64,000 nt of DNA from Actinomadura sp. GC306 (GCF_004348665.1 NZ_SMKM01000004.1:1-64000), one strand, 5' to 3'; counted from the first letter of the stretch, positions 1-7,998 are shown. The notes: generated by a model from the sequence alone, not told the origin. A program made the numbers and translations.

Positions 1-1
1 C

Positions 2-529
2 CCCTGCCTGGACGCCGCGTCGAGCTGCCTGGCCCGGCACGGCCTGTCCCGGACCTCGATGGCGGACATCGCCCGGGAGATGGGCGTCTCGCGCAGCACC
101 GTCTACCGGCAGATCGGCTCGGTGGAGAACGCCGCCTGGCTGCTGCTCTCCCGCGACCTGCACACCTTCTACGGCACACTGCCGCGGATGTTCGCCGAGG
201 CCGAGGGCCCCGAAGTGATCACCCGGCCGCTGGCCGCGCTGCTGCGCCATGCGTGGGCCAACCCCGTGCTCGCCAAGGTCCTGCGGGACGAGCCCGACTT
301 CGTCGGCCGCGCACTCGCCGCGCACGCCGCCCCCATGCTCGACCAGGGCGCCCAGATGCTCGCCCCGCTGTACCGGAGCCTGATGGACGCCGGACGCATC
401 CGGCAACAGGACCCGACCGACCTCGCCCACTGGCTGCTGCGCGTATTCATGATGCTGGTCATCGCGCCTCCGCCCGGCGACGTCGACGCCCTGCTCGACG
501 CCATGCTCCTGCCCGCCCTGGAGCCCTGA
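2..529 (+). CDS. TetR-family transcriptional regulator (5' partial)
   Basis: The reading frame is open to the left edge, so the start lies outside the window; the first in-window ATG (59) is internal. Visible residues begin inside the helix-turn-helix: a leading helix ending HGLSRTSM, then ADIAREMGVSRSTVYRQIGS, the typical TetR recognition helix. A helical C-terminal ligand-binding half of about 125 residues follows. It probably represses itself or a neighbouring gene in response to a small ligand. The SRPBCC gene 53 bp downstream on the same strand may be cotranscribed. No ligand can be inferred. Confidence 0.85.
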   Translation, partial: PCLDAASSCLARHGLSRTSMADIAREMGVSRSTVYRQIGSVENAAWLLLSRDLHTFYGTLPRMFAEAEGPEVITRPLAALLRHAWANPVLAKVLRDEPDFVGRALAAHAAPMLDQGAQMLAPLYRSLMDAGRIRQQDPTDLAHWLLRVFMMLVIAPPPGDVDALLDAMLLPALEP

Positions 530-582
530 GCCGCGCGGCAGGTGGGGCGCGTGGGACGGTGCGCCATGGGAAGATGACCGGC

Positions 583-1023
583 ATGGCACAAGTCGTGGTC
601 ACCACGGAGAAGACGCTGAACGCGAGCCCGGAGCGGGTGGCCGAAGCACTCGGCGACTACACGGGCGTGCGCTCGCGCATGCTGACCGAGCACTTCAGCG
701 AGTACGAGGTCCGCGAGGGCGGGCAGGGCGCGGGCACCGTGGTGCACTGGAAACTGGCGGCCACAAGCAAGCGCGTGCGCGACTGCCTCGTCACCGTGAG
801 CGCCCCGGCCCCGGACCGGCTGGTGGAAAAGGACGCCAACTCGTCCATGGTCACCACGTGGACCGTCTCGCCCGCCGGTGAAGGCGCCCGCGTCCAGATC
901 AAGACCACCTGGGACGGCGCCGGCGGCATCGGCGGCTTCTTCGAGAAGACCTTCGCCCCCAGGGGCCTCCAGCGCATCTACGACGCCCAACTGGCGAAAC
1001 TGGCCTCCGAGCTCGGCGCATAG
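583..1023 (+). CDS. SRPBCC-family protein
   Basis: A 146-residue cytoplasmic protein with the START/SRPBCC (polyketide cyclase/dehydrase-like) pattern: an N-terminal strand VVVTTEKTLNASPERV, a central run of beta strands (VVHWKLAATS, RVRDCLVTVS, SMVTTWTVSP, ARVQIKTTWD) and a long C-terminal helix closing the pocket (LQRIYDAQLAKLASEL). ATG 583 is preferred because GGGAAG lies 9 nt before it; ATG 574 is too close to that ribosome site. Family members bind hydrophobic ligands or act as small cyclases; the substrate is unknown. It follows the TetR gene and could be its target. Confidence 0.75.
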   Translation: MAQVVVTTEKTLNASPERVAEALGDYTGVRSRMLTEHFSEYEVREGGQGAGTVVHWKLAATSKRVRDCLVTVSAPAPDRLVEKDANSSMVTTWTVSPAGEGARVQIKTTWDGAGGIGGFFEKTFAPRGLQRIYDAQLAKLASELGA

Positions 1024-1187
1024 CGCCCCCGGCACGCGCGGCGGCCCGCGAACACCTTCCGCCGCGCACCGGCGGCTCCGGCTGGCCGGAGCCGGTCATG
1101 ATCGATGACCGGCCGCCCCGGACCGCGGATTAAACTCGATGTCGGGTCCCGGCTGATCGAACACTGCCGGAAGGCAGGGCACGCCCC

Positions 1188-1748
1188 ATGGTCACAGGCG
1201 TCTCGAAGCAGGCAGACGAGACGACCGGGCACGCGCTCCGCTACCTGTCGAGCCTGCCCGCCGGGTTCGGCATCGTCCTGGAGAAGCTGCTGGCGGGTGA
1301 GACCATCGCGCTCGCCCTGGCGGCCCTGGACGCACGTGTGCCGGCGTTCGCACTGGGCGCCGCGATGGCCGTCGTCTCCGGGGTCGTCATCTCGTCCCTC
1401 ACGCGCAGCGTCACGCTGACGCGCGACGGCCGCCTGCGGGTCACCGGGCTCGGAAGGAGCCTCGACATCCGGGCTCACCAGATCACCGCCGTCACCGTCC
1501 CGCGCCGAGCCCGCCTGGGGTTCGGTTCCGCGATGATCCACTGGGACGGCGGGAAGTCGTCGATCTGGCGGCCCGTGAGGTACACGCCCGTACAGCGCTC
1601 CAAGTGGTCTCTGCGCTACAAGTCCGGCCACGGCGGCAAGGACTTCGGCGACCTGGTGTACCGCCTCCGCTTTCACAACCCGGCCATCCTCATCGAGGGC
1701 GTACAGCCGCCGCCCTGGGCCCTCCCCCAGCCCCCGCGCCGGTACTGA
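1188..1748 (+). CDS. Hypothetical membrane-anchored protein with PH-like domain
   Basis: A 186-residue protein. Residues about 35-70 are hydrophobic (TIALALAALD to AAMAVVSGVVISSL) and probably form one or two membrane segments. The following half (SVTLTRDGRLRVTGLG, IRAHQITAVTVP, YRLRFHNPAILIEGV) reads as a beta-rich domain like the bacterial PH-like domains of actinobacterial membrane proteins. The C-terminus is proline-rich. No catalytic motif is visible. It converges with the lipoprotein gene, 37 bp from stop to stop. Function unknown. Confidence 0.6.
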   Translation: MVTGVSKQADETTGHALRYLSSLPAGFGIVLEKLLAGETIALALAALDARVPAFALGAAMAVVSGVVISSLTRSVTLTRDGRLRVTGLGRSLDIRAHQITAVTVPRRARLGFGSAMIHWDGGKSSIWRPVRYTPVQRSKWSLRYKSGHGGKDFGDLVYRLRFHNPAILIEGVQPPPWALPQPPRRY

Positions 1749-1785
1749 CCCGCGAGCGGGCCTTCGCGGGCCGCCTGGACGGCGC

Positions 1786-2403
1786 TCAGGGATCGATCTT
1801 CTCCCGGCACGCCTCGGGCGACCCGGTCTGCTCGGCGCACTGCTCGATCTGCTCTTCGTCCGGCGGCACCCGCTGCTCGTCCCGGCTCGCCCCAGGCTCC
1901 TGCGTCGGCGCTTCCTCCGGGGGCGACTCCTCCGGGGTCGACGGGGTGTCCGCCGACTCCTCGTCCTGGGGTGACTCGGGCACCTCCGTGGGCCCCTCCT
2001 CTTCAGTCGGCTCCGGCCCCTCCGTCGGCTCCTGCTCCGGGGGCGGCTCCGACTCCTGCACGGAGTCGTCGATGCCGTCGCCGTCTCGATCCCGCTCCGG
2101 AGGGACGGGCGAGACCGTGCCCACGCCTTCCGGCCCGAACTCCTCGATACAGCTTTCCCGCAGACTCGCCCCGGCAGGATGCTTGCACTCTTCCGGGAGC
2201 GGCCGGTCGTCGGTGGTCTGCCACGTGGGTTCAGGCCCCCGGCCGGGTGCCCGCGACGTCGTCCTGGTCGGCTCCGCCGAACTCTCCACAGACGTCTGGG
2301 ACGGGCTGGACGGGGCGGGAGGTTCGTCCGACCCGCACGCTCCACCACCGGCCGCGATGAGCGCGACGGCCACAGCCGTCCCCGCGATCCGATTCCTGCT
2401 CAT
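1786..2403 (-). CDS. Secreted acidic Pro/Glu-rich lipoprotein
   Basis: A 205-residue protein starting at ATG 2403. A basic N-terminus (MSRNRIAG) is followed by a hydrophobic stretch and a lipobox-like GGAC at about residues 20-23, so export and lipid attachment are likely. The mature part is low complexity: Ser/Thr/Pro, then a long Glu/Pro region (PTEGPEPTEEEGPTEVPE). A short RDRDGDGIDDS segment resembles a thrombospondin type 3/EF-hand-like calcium loop. Two Cys pairs (EECKHP..ESCIEE and EQCAEQ..EACREK) may form disulfides. Probably a wall-spanning surface protein; exact function unknown. Confidence 0.65.
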   Translation of the reverse strand: MSRNRIAGTAVAVALIAAGGGACGSDEPPAPSSPSQTSVESSAEPTRTTSRAPGRGPEPTWQTTDDRPLPEECKHPAGASLRESCIEEFGPEGVGTVSPVPPERDRDGDGIDDSVQESEPPPEQEPTEGPEPTEEEGPTEVPESPQDEESADTPSTPEESPPEEAPTQEPGASRDEQRVPPDEEQIEQCAEQTGSPEACREKIDP

Positions 2404-2494
2404 GTGCTCCCCCCCCGCGATCGTGGGATCCCGCTCGCCCCGGCCGAGCGGACGCGCCGTCGCGGATGCCCGCGGAGCCACCGGGCTACATCGC

Positions 2495-2510
2495 CATGAG
2501 CTTGCTCATG
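2495..2510. promoter_or_regulatory. 16-bp palindrome in intergenic stretch 2404-2744
   Basis: CATGAGCTTGCTCATG is a perfect two-arm palindrome (7-bp arms, TT centre) about 95 bp upstream of the lipoprotein start. It could be an operator for that gene. Apart from this and the AAAGTACT repeat, the 341-bp stretch shows no gene. Confidence 0.35.
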
Positions 2511-2692
2511 CCTTGAGACGTACCCGCACCGAGCCCAAGAGCGGTTCACCCACAGGTCGCCAAACCCCCACCAGACCAGCGAAAACGGACCAAACGCCGC
2601 CACGCGCGAGGGGCATCACCGGGCTCCGCGTGATGGCCGCCCACCCGCCCGGATACCGCCGGCCCGCGAGAGGCACTGCCACTCTTGACACG

Positions 2693-2718
2693 AAAGTACT
2701 CGCTAATGCAAAGTACTT
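2693..2718. promoter_or_regulatory. AAAGTACT direct-repeat operator upstream of membrane protein/regulator pair
   Basis: AAAGTACT occurs at 2693-2700 and 2710-2717; the second copy is the core of the palindrome AAGTACTT. A TTGACA hexamer lies just upstream (2685-2690), so the repeats cover the likely -10 region. Repeat spacing of 17 bp (about 1.6 turns) and the winged-helix gene in the downstream operon suggest an autoregulatory operator (inference). Confidence 0.5.
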
Positions 2719-2744
2719 GGCAGACGCAATCCGCTGGAGGCATC

Positions 2745-3515
2745 ATGGATTCACAGTCCCCCGACCGGATACTCGACGAGGTGGCCAGGCTGCGGCGACT
2801 CACCCGCGCCCGTGCGCGCGGGGCGGCGGTCCCGCTGGCCATCTTCGGCCTGCTGACGCTGGCCTCGATCGCCCTGTACTCCCACCCCTTCCAGGCGATG
2901 CAGACGCTGCCGGACGGCGGCGCCGCGAGCAGGCCCGGTTCGACGAGCGGCTATGCGGGGCTGGACGGGTTCGACCGGTCCGCATCCCTCTCGATCGCGT
3001 TCTGGCTGGTCACAGGGCCGCTGAGCTACCTGGCATGTGCCTGGTGGTACCGGCGGCGGGCCGCCCGCGTCGGCCTTACCGTGCGGTGGCAGCCCTGGGC
3101 GTATACGGGCGCAGCCCTGTTCGCCGTCTTCCTGTTCGCCGTATTCGCCCAGGACCACGGCGGCCAGGGTGCGCCTCCGCCCCTCGGAGGCGAGTTCGCG
3201 GCAAGTGCCGTGGTCAGTCCCCTGCTGGCGATCGCGGTCGGGCTGCTGGTCCTGGCCAAGGTGGAGCGGAGCCCCGGGGTGGCGGTCTGCGGTCTCCTGT
3301 ACGGGGGGCTGTGCGTCATCATGAACGGCTACGGCCTCGGCCAGGTTCCTCCTTGGATCGCGCCCCCGTCCGGCGGCACGATCGATGGGTTGGTCAACCC
3401 GGCGCAGAACCTGTTCCTGCTGGCCGCCGTCCTGCTGGTCGGCGCGCTCCTCGTCCAGTTGCGGGCGTGGGCGCGGTTGCGTTCGGTCACCGCCGCGGCC
3501 CCGGTCCAGGTATGA
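2745..3515 (+). CDS. Multi-pass integral membrane protein
   Basis: A 256-residue protein; ATG 2745 is chosen because GGAGG lies 6 nt upstream and an earlier in-frame TTG runs through the operator. Cytoplasmic basic helix at residues 8-28, then about six hydrophobic segments (VPLAIFGLLTLASIALY, IAFWLVTGPLSYLACAW, WAYTGAALFAVFLFAVFA, VVSPLLAIAVGLLVLA, CGLLYGGLCVIMNGYG, LFLLAAVLLVGALLVQL). No transporter signature is recognised. Its stop overlaps the start of the next gene (ATGA), so the two are translationally coupled and the regulator probably controls this gene. Confidence 0.65.
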   Translation: MDSQSPDRILDEVARLRRLTRARARGAAVPLAIFGLLTLASIALYSHPFQAMQTLPDGGAASRPGSTSGYAGLDGFDRSASLSIAFWLVTGPLSYLACAWWYRRRAARVGLTVRWQPWAYTGAALFAVFLFAVFAQDHGGQGAPPPLGGEFAASAVVSPLLAIAVGLLVLAKVERSPGVAVCGLLYGGLCVIMNGYGLGQVPPWIAPPSGGTIDGLVNPAQNLFLLAAVLLVGALLVQLRAWARLRSVTAAAPVQV

Positions 3516-3883
3516 GCGAGACCAACGGGCCGCCGGGGGCACCGCACCCCACACAGAACCTCAACGACACCGTCCACCACCGCACCCGCCTCGGCATCAT
3601 GACGGTGCTGCGCGAGATCGACCGTGCCGAATTCGGGTACCTGCGCGACACCCTGAACCTCACCGACGGCAATCTGTCCCGGCATCTGCGGACGCTGGAC
3701 GAGGCCGGCTACATCGAGATCCACAAGGGCTACCACGGACGCCGTCCCAGGACCTGGCTCAGTCTGACCCCGGAGGGATCACGTGCGCTGGCAGAGGAAC
3801 TGGCCGCCCTGCGCGATCTCGTCGCCCGGCTCGACGGCGTCGCGGACCCCACTGAGACAACCGAAGGCACAGGGCAGCCTTGA
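3512..3883 (+). CDS. Winged-helix transcriptional regulator (ArsR/MarR-like fold)
   Basis: A 123-residue DNA-binding protein. The winged helix spans residues about 20-90: helix THHRTRLGIMTVLREID-like, then FGYLRDTLNLTDGNLSRHLRTLDEAGYI (recognition helix), then the wing KGYHGRRPRTWLSLTPEGSRAL. The C-terminal helix (ALRDLVARLDGV) probably dimerises. This layout matches the single-domain family often paired with a membrane protein in actinomycetes. It overlaps the upstream gene by 4 bp and probably binds the AAAGTACT repeats ahead of the operon. No metal or redox cysteines are present, so the inducer is unknown. Confidence 0.8.
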   Translation: MSETNGPPGAPHPTQNLNDTVHHRTRLGIMTVLREIDRAEFGYLRDTLNLTDGNLSRHLRTLDEAGYIEIHKGYHGRRPRTWLSLTPEGSRALAEELAALRDLVARLDGVADPTETTEGTGQP

Positions 3884-3924
3884 GGCCCCCGCTTCTGGCA
3901 CCAGGCGGACGATCTCTAGGCTCA

Positions 3925-4104
3925 TTAAGTCAAGGCCACCACGCCGAGGCGGCATTCCAGTCGATTCGCGGTGGCGAAGCGGACGAGGTTGGCGAGGGTG
4001 GCCGGCGGCAAGGGACTCGTTGACTTGAGGCCGCGCAAGGCGCGTTCGTCGATGTCAGGGAGACAGAGCCAGTCGGCGGCGTCAGCGGTTCCGGCTGTCC
4101 ACGT
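3925..4104 (-). pseudogene. Possible C-terminal remnant of an unidentified gene
   Basis: On the minus strand a reading frame with coding character (DAADWLCLPDIDERALRGLK, then LPPATLANLVRFATANRLEC, ending GVVALT) runs to a stop at 3925. There is no good start, and a strong hairpin (4111-4144) sits where the body of the gene should be. The family is not recognised. It may be spurious. Confidence 0.2.
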
Positions 4105-4110
4105 CTCGCG

Positions 4111-4144
4111 GGTGAGGTCGGGGCGCAGGCGCCCCGACCTCACC
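4111..4144. repeat. Perfect 16-bp inverted repeat (strong hairpin)
   Basis: GGTGAGGTCGGGGCGC at 4111-4126 is repeated inverted at 4129-4144 with only AG between. No T-run follows on either strand, so it is not a classical intrinsic terminator. It sits between a decayed gene end and an IS110 scrap. Confidence 0.6.
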
Positions 4145-4237
4145 GGGGCGCAGCGCACCCACTCGTCCGCTCTGTGTCATTCCCGGCGGCAGCGGCCGCC
4201 TGGGCTCCGCGGGCGGCGCGGAGGCTTTCGCGGTTCG

Positions 4238-4330
4238 ATGAGCAGCGAATACGCGATGCTCCTCGGGTTGGACGTCGGCAAGGGCGAGCATCATGCCTGC
4301 GTGCTTAACGCGCGGGGGCCGTGCCGGCGC
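4238..4330 (+). pseudogene. N-terminal fragment of an IS110-family transposase
   Basis: From ATG 4238 the frame gives MSSEYAMLLGLDVGKGEHHA followed by a few more residues. LGLDVGKGEHHA is the start of the DEDD (RuvC-like) domain of IS110 transposases, including the first catalytic Asp. Similarity stops after about 30 residues and the frame then closes; the rest of the roughly 400-residue transposase and the element ends are absent. It is a dead scrap of a past insertion. Confidence 0.6.
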
Positions 4331-4521
4331 CGGGCGTTCCCCGACCGAGTGTCAATCAGTTCTCGCCGTTGAGGGCGGCACCTATCCTTCACCCGGCACG
4401 GCAAGGACAAGCCGCCTGCCGCGCCCACAAAGTCAACGTGCCCGACGTGAAGGCAGCCGGACGCCAACGCAGAGAACCCCGGCCAGTCATCTCGACCAAC
4501 CGGGGCTTCAGAGTGGTCGTG

Positions 4522-4881
4522 TCAGGCCAGATCGAGGTGCCCGCTCTTGACGCGGCCTGCGAACGCCCGCCACGCGTCAGTGCCGAAGACGAGCTCCGGC
4601 CCGTCCGGGTCCTTCGAGTCCCGCACCGCCACGGCCGCGGTCAGGTCCGCCACCTCAACGCACGCACCACCAGTGTTGTCACTCTTGCTGCTCTTCTTCC
4701 AGTCAGCAATGGACATCGGAACCATAGCTGCTACCTCGATGCACTGGCCACCCGTCTCGGTGCTGTAGCTGCTCTTCTGCCAACTCGCGGGTACCGAGGC
4801 GATCTCAACACACTGTCCACCAGTCCCGGTGCTGTGACTGCTCCTGCGCCAACGCACGGCCAACCCCTGCCGGGTACTCAT
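4522..4881 (-). CDS. DUF397 protein with three tandem repeats
   Basis: A 119-residue protein made of three DUF397 units. The signature W-[RQK]-K-S-S-x-S-x-x-x-G-G-x-C-[VI]-E-[VI]-A occurs at about residues 11-29 (WRRSSHSTGTGGQCVEIA), 34-51 (WQKSSYSTETGGQCIEVA) and 61-78 (WKKSSKSDNTGGACVEVA). Only the last continues into the full domain (VAVRDSKDPDGPELVF and WRAFAGRVKSG). DUF397 proteins are small partners of Scr1-type XRE regulators in actinomycetes. The start overlaps the stop of the original XRE gene by 4 bp (ATGA). The IS insertion has destroyed that coupling, so expression is probably altered. Confidence 0.9.
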   Translation of the reverse strand: MSTRQGLAVRWRRSSHSTGTGGQCVEIASVPASWQKSSYSTETGGQCIEVAAMVPMSIADWKKSSKSDNTGGACVEVADLTAAVAVRDSKDPDGPELVFGTDAWRAFAGRVKSGHLDLA

Positions 4882-4994
4882 AGGCTCTCCAACATTGTCC
4901 GGAGGAGGTTCACGGAGTCTTCGGCGGTCATTGCCGAGCCCCTGATCAAATCGAAACGTACCTCATATCTCCGGACTGCGTCAGGGTGATCAAT

Positions 4995-5910
4995 GACCCC
5001 TTTTCATCCGTCCGGGCGGACGTCGATCACAGCATGATCGCGATCGGGACGTTCGGCGAGTGAAGTGAAGAAACCCCTGGTAGACGGGTTGATCACCACA
5101 ACCACCACGTCGCACCAGGGGCCTCGCATGCTGTTCTACCGCGCCGCCGTCGATTTGTCGCGTCCGACTCTGAACTACCTGGCCGGTGTGCTCCGCCGGC
5201 ATCGCAAGGCGATCGGGTCGCCCGGGCGGCGGCTCAACCCCGGCCGTCAGGCCCTGCTGGTGCTGGTCCACCTGCGGAAAGGCGACACCTTCACCGAACT
5301 CGGGGCCGGGTTCGAGGTATCGACGAGCACCGCCTGGAGGTACGTCCAGGAGGCGGTGGCGCTGCTGTCGGCGCGGTCGCCGAAACTGGCGGCGGCGCTG
5401 GACAGAGCCCAGCGGGACGGGCTGCACCTGCTGGTGCTGGACGGCACGCTCATCGCTTGTGACCGGGTACGCGCCGACCGGCCGTACTACTCGGCCAAAC
5501 ACCGATGCCACGGAATGAACGTGCAGATCATCGCCAGCCCTGACGGGACGATCGTGTGGACGTCGGGGGCGATGCCCGGCAAGATCCACGACCTGACCGC
5601 CGCCCGCGTCTGGGGCATCCTGCGCGCACTGGACAAGGCCGGCATCCTCACCCTGGCCGACAAGGCCTACCAAGGAGCCGAAGCCCCGGTCGTCATCACG
5701 CCCTACAAGGGCAAGAACAAGCCCGAGTCCCAGAAGCAGGCCAACCGGGCGCACGCCAAGCTCCGCGGCCCCGGCGAACGCGCAAACGCCCAGCTCAAAT
5801 CATGGCGGCTCCTCCGCAAGCTCCGCTGCAGCCCCGGCAAGGCCGGCCACCTGGTCAAGGCCATCGCCGTCCTACAAAACTACGAACTCACCCGCGGATG
5901 AAAAGGGGTC
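4995..5910 (+). mobile_element. Complete IS5-family insertion sequence (916 bp)
   Basis: Perfect 16-bp terminal inverted repeats: GACCCCTTTTCATCCG at 4995-5010 and its complement at 5895-5910. The flanks carry a 3-bp target duplication AAT (4992-4994 and 5911-5913). One transposase gene fills the element. Perfect ends and perfect duplication indicate a recent insertion into the XRE gene. Confidence 0.95.
5128..5901 (+). CDS. IS5-family transposase (DDE, HTH_Tnp_4 type)
   Basis: A 257-residue transposase. The N-terminal HTH (residues about 35-95: NPGRQALLVLVHLRKGDTFT, GAGFEVSTSTAWRYVQEAV) is followed by a DDE_Tnp_4 core: first Asp in LLVLDGTLIACDR, second in LTLADKAYQGAE, and the C-terminal catalytic Glu probably in GPGERANAQLK. 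It cuts and rejoins the 16-bp ends at 4995 and 5910. ATG 5128 follows AGGGG; an upstream in-frame GTG at 5065 would add 21 residues. The stop lies 9 bp before the right end. It looks intact, so the element should be mobile. Confidence 0.92.
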   Translation: MLFYRAAVDLSRPTLNYLAGVLRRHRKAIGSPGRRLNPGRQALLVLVHLRKGDTFTELGAGFEVSTSTAWRYVQEAVALLSARSPKLAAALDRAQRDGLHLLVLDGTLIACDRVRADRPYYSAKHRCHGMNVQIIASPDGTIVWTSGAMPGKIHDLTAARVWGILRALDKAGILTLADKAYQGAEAPVVITPYKGKNKPESQKQANRAHAKLRGPGERANAQLKSWRLLRKLRCSPGKAGHLVKAIAVLQNYELTRG

Positions 5911-6776
5911 AATGAGCTGCGCGCCTACATGGCCTTCGACCTGGACGGCTTCCGGGGCGTCTCGGAAACTCAAGATCGTAAATGCACCAGGCAACCCGAC
6001 ATAGGCACCCTTGGCTGCCGGGACGATCTGGATCATGATGTGATGCAGAGCCGACAAGTCGATGAGGTGCTGTATCTGCCCCTTCATGGTCTCGGGCCCT
6101 CCGATGGGCCGCCGGATGGCTCCTTCATCGAATATCGCGACGATGTGTGGCGGCGGCTCTCGTACGAGGATCTCCTGTCGCTCCACTCGCGTCGCGACAA
6201 GCTGCTTCGCAGTGTCGGACGCCTGCTCTGACTTGAGCACCTCATAGGCGTACTCGGGAGTTTGGAAGAGACCAGTAATGACCATGGTTTCGAAGATGTG
6301 GATTACTTCCGCCTCCTTCTCACGTTCGATGAAGTCGGGAAAGCCCGGCGGTAGGACGGAGAGCCGCCCGAAGCGCTGGATCCACTCCCAAAGACGATAG
6401 AACGTTCCGTTCGTAGTGAAGCACGTGTCACAATCTTTCGCGAAATCATCTGAAGGTCCGTATTTGCCCGACTCGACCTGCCCAATCCACTGAGGTGTAT
6501 ATCCGAGCCTCTCAGCGAGTTGCGGACGCGACAGACCGGCTGCTTCCCGGTATGCACGCAGTTCGACACCAAAGTACTCAACCGGCGATGACGGGACATC
6601 CGGGTCACGAGGACGACGGGGCATGGGAGCCTCCAAGATCCGAAAGCGACACGGTTTTCCAACCGCGCGCGGGGGGTTTCTTTCCTTGGGCTTCTTGCTC
6701 TTCCAGAAGGTAGCGCGATTACAGGAAGCTGGGAAGCGGTAACGGAGAGAAATCGACTCGAAAGCTCGGACTCATC

Positions 6777-7034
6777 ATGGAGACGCCCGTCAACCCCGCT
6801 GACCAGGCGTTGGCTCAACTCCGCCAGGACTTCCAAGGACATCGGATCTGGCGCGCCACACGCTACAACGGAAAGCTCGGCGACTGGGTCGCCACTCTGC
6901 ACGACCCCAAGGCCGGCATAGACCCGACCATTGTACGCAACAGCGCAGAAGAGCTGCGCAAGGCGCTGACAATCGAACTCGATCGCGCGACCAATCGCTC
7001 TACGGGGCAGCCCAGTAGGTGGGATCGATGGTAA
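6777..7034 (+). CDS. Small conserved-type hypothetical protein
   Basis: An 85-residue soluble protein, divergent from the XRE gene with a 152-bp gap that must hold both promoters. The sequence (DQALAQLRQDFQGHRIW, ATRYNGKLGDWVATLHDP, EELRKALTIEL) alternates helix and strand. Similar short proteins commonly sit opposite XRE-DUF397 loci in actinomycetes; their function is unknown. The stop is 4 bp before the next start, so the two genes are probably cotranscribed. Confidence 0.6.
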   Translation: METPVNPADQALAQLRQDFQGHRIWRATRYNGKLGDWVATLHDPKAGIDPTIVRNSAEELRKALTIELDRATNRSTGQPSRWDRW

Positions 7035-7038
7035 AGCG

Positions 7039-7605
7039 ATGGAGCGATACGCAGGGGCGTCCTTCTGCGTCGACCTCCACTCCTCTGTAACGCCCCATCT
7101 CGACAGGCTCTCAACGGAAGTCATCCGCGAGGGCTGGCAAACCCTCCGCCGCTATGACGGGCCGCACCCGCTTCTCCGAGTATTCGATCCCACCGTGCCC
7201 CATTTCAGGGAAAGCGTCAGCCTCGTCTACGATTCAGCGTCCCGCACATGGTGGTACCGGTCGAGCACGGGCGAGAACCTCGCCCCATACGACAGGCCGG
7301 CCCTCGCTGCCGTGAAAATCACCCGCATCCTCGTCCCGTACATCACCGCCGTACTTGCCGCCCGGACACACGGGCAGGCGGCGGTCAACGCGCCATGCGT
7401 CGACGTCCCGAGCACCTCGGACCCGGCTCAAGCAGCGACGATCGCCAAACTGCAAGAGCGGTTCGCCGGCGTCATCTGCTGGTGGGACAGCTCGACCAGG
7501 GAGTGGTGGGCGCTGGTCCCCGGCGGTACGCGATGGCAGATCGTCAACGCCCCTACTTCTGACGACCTCGTCGAAGCCGTCCTCAAGGCCCATCCGAGAA
7601 GGTGA
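7039..7605 (+). CDS. Hypothetical protein
   Basis: A 188-residue soluble protein directly after the 85-residue gene. It has two similar halves, each with a Trp-rich beta hairpin: SLVYDSASRTWWYRSSTGE (about 59-77) and VICWWDSSTREWWALVPGG (about 149-167), each near a helical segment. This internal repeat suggests a duplicated small domain. No catalytic motif or signal peptide is seen. The start is uncertain; ATG 7039 lacks a strong ribosome site and may rely on coupling. Function unknown. Confidence 0.55.
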   Translation: MERYAGASFCVDLHSSVTPHLDRLSTEVIREGWQTLRRYDGPHPLLRVFDPTVPHFRESVSLVYDSASRTWWYRSSTGENLAPYDRPALAAVKITRILVPYITAVLAARTHGQAAVNAPCVDVPSTSDPAQAATIAKLQERFAGVICWWDSSTREWWALVPGGTRWQIVNAPTSDDLVEAVLKAHPRR

Positions 7606-7998
7606 CCACAAGCCGCCGCGCGGCCGGAAGACACCCCCTCCCTCCCAGCCGCGCGGCCTCCACCCCTCAGCGACGCCTCACACCTAAGCCTCTTCCCGTC
7701 CTGGCACGCGTGGCCGCCGGCGGGTGCGCCCGGATGGAAACAGGAACAACGCGCCATCTACGTCCGGCGCCCGCCTCACCCGCCACCGACCCCAAGCCCC
7801 AAGTTCCGCCGGACGCTCGGACTCCCGCGCGCGACGGCCGCCCCTGGCCGCGCTCACAAGGGGTCAGGTCAACGGGCCCGAAGCGATACGCAAGTTGCAC
7901 GGCTCACACACATAGTTCCGTGTCTGGAAGCGGCCACCGGACCTTTGTCAACCGGCACGCAGCCCGATCTGTGTTCCACGAAGCACGTCAGACCGCCA
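7606..7998. other. Intergenic stretch without a recognisable gene
   Basis: This 393-bp stretch is Pro/Arg-biased in every frame, has no convincing start with a ribosome site, and shows no repeat that stands out. The flanking genes converge here, so it is probably a shared 3' region. Confidence 0.5.

Larger units (their letters stand above)
4878..6624 (-). pseudogene. Scr1-family XRE regulator interrupted by an IS5-type element
   Basis: The 5' part (6624-5914) encodes an N-terminal XRE HTH (LRAYREAAGLSRPQLAERLG, then YTPQWIGQVESGKYGPS) and the DUF5753/Scr1 ligand domain up to GHVGAQL. The frame then runs into the inserted element and ends after 13 foreign codons. Joining 5914 to 4994 (one AAT copy kept) restores the frame: IDHPDAVRRYEVRFDLIRGS, then AMTAEDSVNLLRTMLESL and a TGA at 4878-4880 overlapping the DUF397 start. 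The restored protein has 275 residues, the normal family length. ATG 6624 is used because GGAGG lies 5 nt upstream; TTG 6636 is less likely. The truncated protein lacks about 38 residues and may still bind DNA. Confidence 0.93.

Noticed and set aside
1604-3511. Long plus-strand frame of about 640 codons before the winged-helix gene
   Set aside because: It overlaps the antisense lipoprotein and the membrane protein in another frame, is Ser/Pro/Arg-biased and has no domain; only its last 123 codons (from 3512) are a real gene.
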